From Candidatus Hebobacteria bacterium (GTDB taxonomy: Bacteria > Armatimonadota > Hebobacteria > Hebobacterales > Hebobacteraceae), in assembly GCA_029821235.1 (NCBI GenBank), contig JALGTT010000152.1, forward strand, positions 1 through 6,104: a stretch of 6,104 nt of DNA, in the 5' to 3' direction. The notes under the pieces were generated by a model. The model was not told where the DNA came from, did not search any database, and saw only the letters and a program-made list of their open reading frames with translations. Both the position numbers and the translations under genes were made by a program. Positions 1-5,062 of the stretch are shown here, in pieces; positions within the stretch are counted from its first letter, which is position 1; each line of letters starts with the position of its first letter.

Positions 1-1380
1 GGCCGGCAGGCTGGCCGCGGCGACGGACTGGCCGACGCGGCGCGCCTTCTCGTCCGGCAGGTTCACGGAGACCGAATCCGCCATCTCCGGGAACTCGGTC
101 TTCAGCACCTCCCGGCATCGCTCCAGGATCACGCCGCCGCCCTCCCCGGAGGTGACCCGGCCGAGGATCAACACGTGGCTGAGGTCGTAGTAGTTCCGGT
201 AGTGGGCGAGCGCGTACCCCAGATACACGCCGATGGTCTCGAAGATGAGCCGCGCCCGCTCGTCGCCCTTCGCGTGCAACTCCTGCACGGAGGCGAGTTG
301 GTCGGCGGGGGTGAGGGACTGGTCGATGGTGATGCCCGCGACCGGAGCCAGCCGGAACACCGCCTGCTGGGAGAGATACTGGGCTCCGGTGCCCAAGTCC
401 CCGGACCATTCGTCCGCCGGCGCGTTGGGCGCGTAATCAATCGGCGCGAAGGCCAGCTCGTCCAGCCAGCGGGTGACGTTCCCGTTCCGGTCCACATATC
501 CGCCCGCCTCGCTGGAGCCCAGCGCGATGCCGAGGATGGCGTTCACGCCCAGGGACATGGAGCCGGCGAGCGCGGTCACCTCTCCGTCGTTGATCACCTC
601 GAAGGGAACCCCCCACTCCTTCGCGATGCGCGGGAACAACCCGCCCACCTGCTCGTCGAAGATCTCCTTGGGCACGCCCCGGAAGAGGGAGGCGATCCGC
701 ACCCGGTTGTTGATCACGATCCCGGCGGAACTCCCGCCGATGGCGTCCACGCGCGGCATCTGCGCCGCCGCCCGGTGCAGCCCGGACATGATCTCGTGAT
801 AGTGATAGGTGGGGTCTTTCTGATTCCGGGGGTCCCACTGCACCTCTTCGCTGAAGACGGGCTTCCCGTCCACCACCGCGCTGACCTTCCGGTCGCTGGC
901 GCCCAGATCGAACCCGATCCGGCACCCGTCGAGGTGCCGGCCGAGGGCGATGGAGCCCTCGTTTGGAGGGGGGACCTCGTCGGGGCCGCAGCAGACGACC
1001 TCGAACGGCCGCTCGTAGACCTGGGGCCAGAAGTCGTAGTCGAAGGCCCGTAGCCCGTCGGCCGTGTAGGCCTGCTGGATATACTCGCCGATCTTGCGGG
1101 GCCCGCCGACGTAGACCTTGTAGCCCCCGCGCTGCCACAGCAGGAACTTCACGGCCCGCTCCGCGTACCGCAGATTCGCCTCCGCCTTCGGGTGGCCCTC
1201 AGGCAGGACCTGGGTGCGATAGACGTAGCGGGTTCCGTCTGGCTGCTCGGTGGCGATCACCAGGGGCTCGGCTCCGCCCGACTCCTCCGCGTCCGCCAGG
1301 AATGCCTGTGTGTAAAGCGCCCCCGGTCGGAACTGCTCGTCCAGGGGCGGCGCGACCTTTGGCTTCACCTCGTAACTCAT
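1..1380 (-). CDS. ROK-family sugar kinase-like protein lacking the zinc motif (3' end outside window)
   Basis: The reading frame opens at ATG 1380 and stays open for 460 codons to the left edge, so the C-terminus is missing. A GGAGG lies 11 bases before the ATG. An N-terminal region of about 150 residues, with no recognisable helix-turn-helix, precedes an actin-like ATPase fold. This fold shows the phosphate-1 loop DLGASDRKVSAVVDG starting at D158, the likely catalytic aspartate D265 in VINDGEVTALAG, and a glycine-rich GSSEAGG segment at 288-294. The C-terminal part (SHVLILGRVTSGEGGG) fits the second ATPase lobe. ROK proteins are sugar kinases or sugar-responsive repressors. Here the usual ROK zinc signature (GHx9-11CxCGxxGCxE) is absent: no cysteine occurs in the stretch after E291 where it should be. 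It is larger than typical ROK kinases (about 300 residues) and not a typical NagC/Mlc repressor. It follows the oxidoreductase gene by 69 bases in the same direction, probably as one operon. Substrate and actual kinase activity are unknown. Confidence 0.85.
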   Translation of the reverse strand, partial: MSYEVKPKVAPPLDEQFRPGALYTQAFLADAEESGGAEPLVIATEQPDGTRYVYRTQVLPEGHPKAEANLRYAERAVKFLLWQRGGYKVYVGGPRKIGEYIQQAYTADGLRAFDYDFWPQVYERPFEVVCCGPDEVPPPNEGSIALGRHLDGCRIGFDLGASDRKVSAVVDGKPVFSEEVQWDPRNQKDPTYHYHEIMSGLHRAAAQMPRVDAIGGSSAGIVINNRVRIASLFRGVPKEIFDEQVGGLFPRIAKEWGVPFEVINDGEVTALAGSMSLGVNAILGIALGSSEAGGYVDRNGNVTRWLDELAFAPIDYAPNAPADEWSGDLGTGAQYLSQQAVFRLAPVAGITIDQSLTPADQLASVQELHAKGDERARLIFETIGVYLGYALAHYRNYYDLSHVLILGRVTSGEGGGVILERCREVLKTEFPEMADSVSVNLPDEKARRVGQSVAAASLPA

Positions 1381-1449
1381 CGGTGTATCCGCCTCCGTTG
1401 TGGAAAACTCGTATCTGCCCTCTTCGTCATCCCCTCGGGTCTGTCCTCC

Positions 1450-2565
1450 TCAAGGGGAGGAGGGCGGCGACTCCTCTGCGGCCTGCGGGGGCACCTCCAC
1501 CCAGGCCCCGCCGGTGTCCGAGGAGACCACCGCATCCACCACCTCCAGCGCGCGCAGGCCGTCGGCGAAGGTCGCCACCTGGTCCGGCTTCTCTTCGCCC
1601 CGCAGGTAGGAGACGATATCCGCGAACATATCCGCCAGCGCCTTCTCCGGGGTGGAGAAACTCTCCTTCCGGGGCAGGTCCAGTTCGCTCGTCCGGCCCG
1701 AGGGTGAGGGAGAGACAAAGGTTACCCGCGGCGCGAACGCCCCCCGGCCGCTCAACCACTGCAACAGCGAGGGGGACTCATAGATCAGCGCGCCTCGCTC
1801 CCCCTCCACCTCGATGCGCTGGTCTCTCTTCGCGTTCCAGGACAGGTTGGCGCTCCCCACTCCCGCCTCCGCGAATTCGAGCAGCGCATAGCACTCATCC
1901 GGCACATCCACCGGCCGCATGCGTCCCCCCGCCTCGGCCGGGCGCTCGGGCACGAAGGTGCGGCACTTGCCCAACGCCCTGCGGACAGGGCCCGCCCACC
2001 ACAGCATCAAGTCGAAGATGTGCGCGCCCAGGTCGGCCACCACCCCCGGCCCCGACAACTTGCGCTGGAACCGCCACCGCAGCGGCTCCGCCTTCATGTC
2101 CACCGCCCAGGTTGCCCGCATCCCGATGATGCGGCCCAAGCGGCCCTCCTGGATCGCCTGCTTCATCGCCAGCGAGGCGGGAGAGAAACGGTAGGGCACG
2201 AAGGTGACGTGTTTGAGCCCGCGCTCCTCGGCCTCCCGCAGCAGCCGCTCCCCCTCCTCGCGGTTGAGGGCCAGCGGCTTGTCGCACACCACGTGTTTGC
2301 CCGCCCGCAGCGCCGTCCGCACATACTCCGCGTGCGTGCTGTTGGGGGTCACCACGGCCACCACATCGAGTTGAGGAAGTTGGACCAGATCCTGGAAATC
2401 ACGGGTCCAGAAGGGAATCCCGAACTCCTCGGCCATCGCCTGCGCCCGCTCCGCCCGGCGGCTGAAGACCCCGACGATCTCCACCTCCGGGTGGGCGTGC
2501 AGACCCACCGCGTACTTGGCTCCGAATCCGGTCCCGGCAATGGCGACGCGCAGTTTCCCGCTCAC
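1450..2565 (-). CDS. Gfo/Idh/MocA family NAD(P)-dependent oxidoreductase
   Basis: This is a 371-residue protein, the usual length for the family, which oxidises or reduces sugars, inositols and related polyols in the cytoplasm. The N-terminal Rossmann fold has the dinucleotide loop GTGFGA at residues 11-16, the TPNSTH strand-loop at 73-78 and CDKP at 94-97, the family's E/D-K-P motif carrying catalytic Lys96. The C-terminal alpha/beta domain has GPGVVADLGAHIFD at 172-185, with D178, H182 and D185 at the conserved substrate and catalytic positions. The start is GTG at 2565, chosen because AGGAG lies 7 bases upstream and the Rossmann strand begins a few residues later. The last dozen residues are low-complexity (EESPPSSP). 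It is the first gene of a likely operon with the ROK protein and has an extended -10 promoter just upstream. The family is certain. The sugar substrate, the preferred cofactor and the pathway cannot be read from the sequence. Confidence 0.95.
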   Translation of the reverse strand: MSGKLRVAIAGTGFGAKYAVGLHAHPEVEIVGVFSRRAERAQAMAEEFGIPFWTRDFQDLVQLPQLDVVAVVTPNSTHAEYVRTALRAGKHVVCDKPLALNREEGERLLREAEERGLKHVTFVPYRFSPASLAMKQAIQEGRLGRIIGMRATWAVDMKAEPLRWRFQRKLSGPGVVADLGAHIFDLMLWWAGPVRRALGKCRTFVPERPAEAGGRMRPVDVPDECYALLEFAEAGVGSANLSWNAKRDQRIEVEGERGALIYESPSLLQWLSGRGAFAPRVTFVSPSPSGRTSELDLPRKESFSTPEKALADMFADIVSYLRGEEKPDQVATFADGLRALEVVDAVVSSDTGGAWVEVPPQAAEESPPSSP

Positions 2566-2598
2566 GTGCTCTCTCCTGGTTCCACCCTCACCCTTGGC

Positions 2599-2627
2599 AT
2601 TATATCAAGCCCTGCCGCTCAGGAGAA
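2599..2627 (-). promoter_or_regulatory. Extended -10 sigma-70-type promoter for the oxidoreductase-ROK operon
   Basis: On the minus strand a perfect TATAAT (2604 to 2599) is preceded by TGA, giving the extended -10 form TGnTATAAT. The hexamer 17 bases upstream, TTCTCC (2627 to 2622), is a weak -35, as is common for extended -10 promoters. Initiation would fall near 2592, leaving a leader of about 26 bases that contains the AGGAG ribosome binding site. The AT-rich island stands out from its GC-rich surroundings. Confidence 0.6.
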
Positions 2628-2655
2628 GGCTTGCCCCGAAGAGACCGCCGGACGC

Positions 2656-2685
2656 GCCGAACGCCCCGCAGGGGGGGCGCTCGGC
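2656..2685 (-). terminator. Candidate terminator hairpin downstream of the CBM48-like gene
   Basis: Arms 2656-2667 and 2674-2685 are complementary over 12 bases with one mismatch, around a 6-base loop. The hairpin lies about 90 bases beyond the stop of the minus-strand CBM48-like gene and before the promoter of the next operon, where a terminator would be expected. No T-run follows directly on either strand, so intrinsic termination is uncertain. The rest of the 211-base gap (2566-2776) holds only the promoter and leader of the oxidoreductase gene. Confidence 0.35.
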
Positions 2686-2776
2686 ACACGACCCTCGCGC
2701 TGAAAGGGAGTCCGCAACCGTCGTCGGGTGAAGCGGTACGCGTCGCTGCCAATCCCGACCGCCCGCCGGCTGTAGG

Positions 2777-3040
2777 CTATCGCGCTACCACCACTATGGA
2801 ATTGCTCGTCCCGAACGGATTCTCCACTCGCTCTGCACGGGGATCCTCGACCCAGTTGCCGTCCACGATGAACTTGTACTGGTAGGTGCCCGGGGGCAGA
2901 GAAACCGAGGTGGAGAATGTCGCCGCCCCGGACTTCCGTCGCCTCATCGGCCGGGCCGCCGCCTCCCAATCGGTGAAGTCGCCGGCCAGCAACACCTTGC
3001 GAGCATTCGGCGCATCAATGCTGAATCGAACCTTGGCCAT
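2777..3040 (-). CDS. Small stand-alone CBM48-like / isoamylase early-set (glycogen-binding) domain protein
   Basis: An 87-residue protein made of a single beta-sandwich early-set domain, of the kind found in AMPK beta subunits and at the N-terminus of isoamylases and branching enzymes. Family hallmarks are visible in order: VRFSIDAPNARKVLLAGDFTDW (residues 4-25) with Trp25; LPPGTYQYKFIVDGNW (48-63) with Trp63; and the closing NPFGTSNSIVVV. The two tryptophans occupy positions that contact glucan in the AMPK domain, so glycogen or starch binding is plausible. ATG 3040 is chosen because the domain starts immediately after it and a GAGG lies about 9 bases upstream. The open frame continues further upstream, but that stretch lies opposite the amidohydrolase gene and its translation looks meaningless. 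No glycogen enzyme is encoded nearby, and there is no signal peptide or membrane segment. It is transcribed away from the amidohydrolase from a shared 238-base region. Its partner is unknown. Confidence 0.85.
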   Translation of the reverse strand: MAKVRFSIDAPNARKVLLAGDFTDWEAAARPMRRRKSGAATFSTSVSLPPGTYQYKFIVDGNWVEDPRAERVENPFGTSNSIVVVAR

Positions 3041-3083
3041 CGTTGTCGCCTCTGACACGAGCCGGATTGCCTCGCCCGCGCGA

Positions 3084-3112
3084 ACGCTAGCAACCGCGCC
3101 CGGTGGTGTCAA
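3084..3112 (-). promoter_or_regulatory. Candidate promoter of the CBM48-like gene
   Basis: On the minus strand a consensus TTGACA (3112 to 3107) is followed after exactly 17 bases by TAGCGT (3089 to 3084). The latter keeps the three most important -10 positions (T1, A2, T6). Transcription would start near 3077, giving a leader of about 37 bases before ATG 3040. The perfect 10-base palindrome CAATGCATTG (3110-3119) overlaps the upstream half of the -35, so it could be an operator. Confidence 0.5.
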
Positions 3113-3130
3113 TGCATTGGGACCGAAGCA

Positions 3131-3254
3131 TGTGCCTTTGACGGCACACGGAGGGCGATCGGGGGATACGGGGATCCAGCGATCCTCGGGCTTCACTGGG
3201 CGAAAGGTCGCCCGACGCGGAGGCGGAAAACTAGCACAGCGGCGGCGAGCCGCC
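3131..3254. other. Divergent intergenic region with clustered small inverted repeats
   Basis: Between the two divergent starts (3041-3278) there are four short perfect inverted repeats in this stretch: TGTGCC/GGCACA (3131-3136/3143-3148), GGATC/GATCC (3172-3176/3181-3185), GGGCGA/TCGCCC (3198-3203/3208-3213) and GGCGG/CCGCC (3241-3245/3250-3254). The last two would form small hairpins in the leader of the amidohydrolase if transcription starts far enough upstream. No convincing plus-strand promoter was found: TTGACG at 3138 has no suitable -10 partner. Small palindromes are expected by chance in GC-rich DNA, so function is uncertain. Confidence 0.3.
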
Positions 3255-3265
3255 AGGAATCCCGC

Positions 3266-3278
3266 AGGAGAGCAGGAG
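3266..3278 (+). promoter_or_regulatory. Double Shine-Dalgarno that fixes the amidohydrolase start
   Basis: AGGAG occurs twice, at 3266-3270 and 3274-3278, directly before two consecutive ATG codons (3279 and 3282). The first copy is 8 bases from ATG 3279, which is optimal. The frame is open much further upstream, but that part lies opposite the CBM48-like gene, so this site decides the start. Confidence 0.75.
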
Positions 3279-4658
3279 ATGATGCCAGCGGAAGGACATG
3301 CCGATATTCTCATCAGAGGGGGAGAGGTGGTGGATGGCACCGGGGCTCCTCCGCGCCGGGCCGATGTGGCGGTGGCGCAGGGCCGGGTTGCCGCGGTCGG
3401 CGATCTCTCCAACTGGCGCGGTGATGAGGTGATCGAGGCGGACGGATTGGTGGTCGCCCCCGGCTTCATTGACATGCACACCCACTCCGACATCTCTCTG
3501 CTGGTGAACGGCCGGGCCGAAAGCAAACTCCGCCAGGGCGTCACCACCGAGGTGATCGGCATGTGCGGGTGGTCGCCGGCCCCCGCGCCCGAGTCCCGGC
3601 GGGAGGCGATGATCCGGGAGGTGGGGGCCTGGGCGAAGGATCTGGAGTGGACGTGGGGCGGCTTCGGGGACTACCTGGCCGCGCTGAAGAGGGCCGGAAC
3701 CTCGGTGAACGTGGCCCCCGTGGTGGGCCATGGGACCGTCCGCGCCGCCGTGATGGGGGAGGAGGGACGCGCGCCGACCGCGGCGGAACTGGCCGCCATG
3801 CGGCGGGAGGTGGAACTCGCGCTGGAGGCGGGCGCCTTCGGGCTCTCCACCGGCCTGGTCTACGCGCCCGGCATGTGGGCTGAGACGGAGGAGATCATCG
3901 CCCTGGCGGAGCCGGTCGGGCGGCAGGGCGGCATCTACTTCAGCCACATCCGCAGCGAATCCGACCGGTTGATGGAGGCGATCGAAGAGGCGATTCGTAT
4001 CGGCCGGGAGACCGGCGCCTCCGTCCAGATCGCCCATCTGAAGGCCGAGGGGCAGCGGAATTGGGGTAAAACGGAGCAGGCGCTGGCGCGCATCGAAGCG
4101 GCGCGCGCCGAGGGCGTGGAGGTGAGTTATGACTGCTACCCCTACCCGGCCTGGAACACCGGCCTGGGGCAGATGCTCCCCGCCTGGGCGCGGGAGGGGG
4201 GAGCCGAGCGGATGGTGGAGCGTCTGCTGGAGGAGCGTCTGCTGGACAAGGAGACGCGGGACCGCATTATCGCCTTCATGCGCCAGGCCGCGGCCGAGGG
4301 CCCCGGCCGGTGGGAGCGCAGGCTCATCTCCTCGGCCCAGAGCGAGACCGGCCGCGCGGCGCAGGGGCGCACCATCGCCCAGATCGCGGAACAGCAGGGG
4401 CGAGACCCTGAGCAGGTGGTGATCGGCCTGCTGATCGCGGAACGCGGCCGCGTTGGGATGGTGGGCTTCGGCATGTGCGAGGAGGACGTCAAGCGGGTGG
4501 TGTCTCACCCCGTGGGCATGATCGGCTCAGACGCGGCCGCCCGCGCCCCCTACGGGGTGTTGGGCGAGGAGCATCCCCACCCGCGGGCATATGGCACCTT
4601 CGCCCGCGTGCTCGGGAGGAGGGCGCCCTGTCCCTGGATGCGGCGGTGCACAAGATGA
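3279..4658 (+). CDS. N-acyl-D-amino-acid deacylase-type amidohydrolase, main body (C-terminus frameshifted)
   Basis: A metal-dependent amidohydrolase of the D-aminoacylase family, which hydrolyses N-acyl-D-amino acids to D-amino acid and fatty or acetic acid in the cytoplasm. The N-terminal small beta domain (ADILIRGGEVVDGTGAP) leads into the TIM barrel at GFIDMHTHSD, with metal ligands H67 and H69. C96 follows in EVIGMCGWSPAP, then GHGTVR, H223 in FSHIRSESD, H253 in QIAHLKAEG and D418 in GSD. H67, H69 and C96 fall at the same numbers as in the Alcaligenes enzyme (recalled). The start is ATG 3279 with two Shine-Dalgarno copies. The family motif YGTFARVLG is reached normally, but then the frame goes wrong: 14 unrelated residues follow and TGA ends at 4658. 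The conserved tail (EEGALSLDAAVHKMTG onwards) continues in the -1 frame to 4888. A perfect 15-base tandem duplication sits at 4217-4246. All catalytic motifs are upstream of the break, but the lost tail closes the small beta domain, so the product may be unstable. Exact substrate not determinable. Confidence 0.88.
   Translation: MMPAEGHADILIRGGEVVDGTGAPPRRADVAVAQGRVAAVGDLSNWRGDEVIEADGLVVAPGFIDMHTHSDISLLVNGRAESKLRQGVTTEVIGMCGWSPAPAPESRREAMIREVGAWAKDLEWTWGGFGDYLAALKRAGTSVNVAPVVGHGTVRAAVMGEEGRAPTAAELAAMRREVELALEAGAFGLSTGLVYAPGMWAETEEIIALAEPVGRQGGIYFSHIRSESDRLMEAIEEAIRIGRETGASVQIAHLKAEGQRNWGKTEQALARIEAARAEGVEVSYDCYPYPAWNTGLGQMLPAWAREGGAERMVERLLEERLLDKETRDRIIAFMRQAAAEGPGRWERRLISSAQSETGRAAQGRTIAQIAEQQGRDPEQVVIGLLIAERGRVGMVGFGMCEEDVKRVVSHPVGMIGSDAAARAPYGVLGEEHPHPRAYGTFARVLGRRAPCPWMRRCTR
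4217..4246 (+). repeat. Perfect 15-base in-frame tandem duplication inside the amidohydrolase
   Basis: The 15-base unit GGAGCGTCTGCTGGA occurs twice back to back (4217-4231 and 4232-4246). In the coding frame it gives V-ERLLE-ERLLD, so the reading frame is kept and one pentapeptide is doubled inside a helical, charged segment. The two copies are identical at the DNA level, which suggests a recent replication-slippage event. Confidence 0.8.
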
Positions 4659-4888
4659 CCGGCCTCGCCGCCGCCAAACTCGGCCTCGATGACCGGGGCC
4701 GCCTCGCGGAGGGCCTGGCCGCCGACATCTGCGTCTTCGACCCCGCCGCCATCACCGACCGCGCCACCTTCGAACAGCCCCAACAGTATGCCGACGGCAT
4801 CGCCTATGTCATCGTGAACGGAGTGATCGAACTGGCCGGGGAGGAGCACCGAGATCGGCGGCCGGGGAAGGTGCTGACGCCATTATAG
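4613..4888 (+). pseudogene. Detached C-terminal segment of the D-aminoacylase-type amidohydrolase (-1 frame)
   Basis: From CGG at 4613 the frame encodes REEGALSLDAAVHKMTG, then LAAAKLGLDDRGRLAEGLAADI, CVFDPAAITDRATFE and a tail ending at TAG 4888. These are the standard C-terminal blocks of D-aminoacylases: the KMTG...LGL..RG helix region, the ADI(C)VFDP strand and the YVIVNGVIELAGEEH closing strands of the small beta domain. It is therefore the tail of the preceding gene and not a separate protein. The open frame in fact extends back to 4475, but that upstream part overlaps the true frame and is meaningless. No good independent start is present; a GTG at 4646 and an ATG at 4655 would omit conserved residues. 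Compared with remembered homologues (RVLGRYVREEG), about four residues are also missing at the junction, which suggests a deletion of about 13 bases rather than a single-base slip. Confidence 0.8.
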
Positions 4889-4918
4889 GGCGCACGCCCG
4901 CCGATTGCCTCGTGGGTT

Positions 4919-4937
4919 CGCAGATTGAAAATCTGCG
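4919..4937. repeat. Perfect short hairpin in the convergent intergenic region
   Basis: CGCAGATT (4919-4926) and AATCTGCG (4930-4937) are perfectly complementary over 8 bases with a GAA triloop. It starts 31 bases after the amidohydrolase stop. No T-run follows on the plus strand, so it is not a classical terminator. Its ATCTGCG core reappears twice in the triple repeat 80-100 bases downstream, which suggests a common repeat family. Confidence 0.6.
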
Positions 4938-4978
4938 CCACCAGATATCCCCGCTGAGAAAAGCAGACACGGGAGAGC

Positions 4979-5004
4979 GGCGGGGCATCGGAGACTGCCC
5001 CGCC
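4979..5004. terminator. Candidate bidirectional terminator or dispersed hairpin between convergent genes
   Basis: GGCGGGGCA (4979-4987) and TGCCCCGCC (4996-5004) form a perfect 9-base GC-rich stem around an 8-base loop. It lies between the ends of two convergent genes, about 90 bases past the plus-strand stop (4888) and about 60 bases past the minus-strand stop (5063). On the minus strand the sequence TGCTTTTCT follows, but some 12 bases away. The flank CCGCCCTACAA resembles hairpin repeats I have seen scattered in many GC-rich genomes, so it may be a dispersed repeat rather than a dedicated terminator. Confidence 0.4.
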
Positions 5005-5013
5005 CTACAAACC

Positions 5014-5043
5014 ATCCGCGTTTATCTGCGTCCATCTGCGGCT
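5014..5043. repeat. Triple 10-base near-repeat ATCYGCGKYY-type intergenic element
   Basis: Three adjacent units of exactly 10 bases, ATCCGCGTTT (5014-5023), ATCTGCGTCC (5024-5033) and ATCTGCGGCT (5034-5043), share the core ATCYGCG. The element is non-coding and lies just past the stop of the HD-domain gene (5063), separated from it by a C-run (5052-5059). The wording ATCCGCGTTTATCTGCG is reminiscent of short intergenic repeats seen in many unrelated bacterial genomes; this is recognition from memory. A function is not known to me. Confidence 0.6.
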
Positions 5044-5062
5044 GGCATCCGCCCCCCCCTCC

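Noticed and set aside
175..1053. Long plus-strand open frame (292 codons), and a 233-codon minus-strand frame at 437-1138, inside the ROK gene region
   Set aside because: Both are out-of-frame shadows of the ROK gene. Translations are rich in Arg, Pro, Gly and His without any motif, while the ROK frame shows clear conserved motifs across the same bases.
963..2129. Plus-strand open frame of 388 codons opposite the ROK and oxidoreductase genes
   Set aside because: The translation is low-complexity Arg/Pro/Ala. It arises from GC-rich third positions of two well-supported minus-strand genes.
2886..3278. N-terminal extension of the amidohydrolase in the same open frame
   Set aside because: It covers the opposite-strand CBM48-like gene and reads as meaningless sequence. 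The double Shine-Dalgarno and the family's usual N-terminus both place the start at 3279.
3041..3562. N-terminal extension of the CBM48-like protein to 261 residues
   Set aside because: The extension lies opposite the amidohydrolase and its promoter region. The domain begins right after ATG 3040, which has its own ribosome binding site.
3231..4508. Minus-strand open frame of 425 codons opposite the amidohydrolase
   Set aside because: It has no recognisable domain and is His/Arg/Gly-rich. The plus strand carries a full set of amidohydrolase motifs.
4611..4625. Programmed ribosomal frameshift joining the two amidohydrolase parts
   Set aside because: There is no classical slippery heptamer in the right frame, the Shine-Dalgarno-like AGGAGG is at the junction instead of about 10 bases upstream, and about four conserved residues are missing, which fits a deletion better.
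4914..4942. tRNA-like 3' end (GGGTTCG...GCCACCA) or attachment-site remnant
   Set aside because: The T-arm cannot be formed with correct stem pairing because the sequence folds into a simple 8-base hairpin. No acceptor, D or anticodon arms are found upstream, and no integrase is present.
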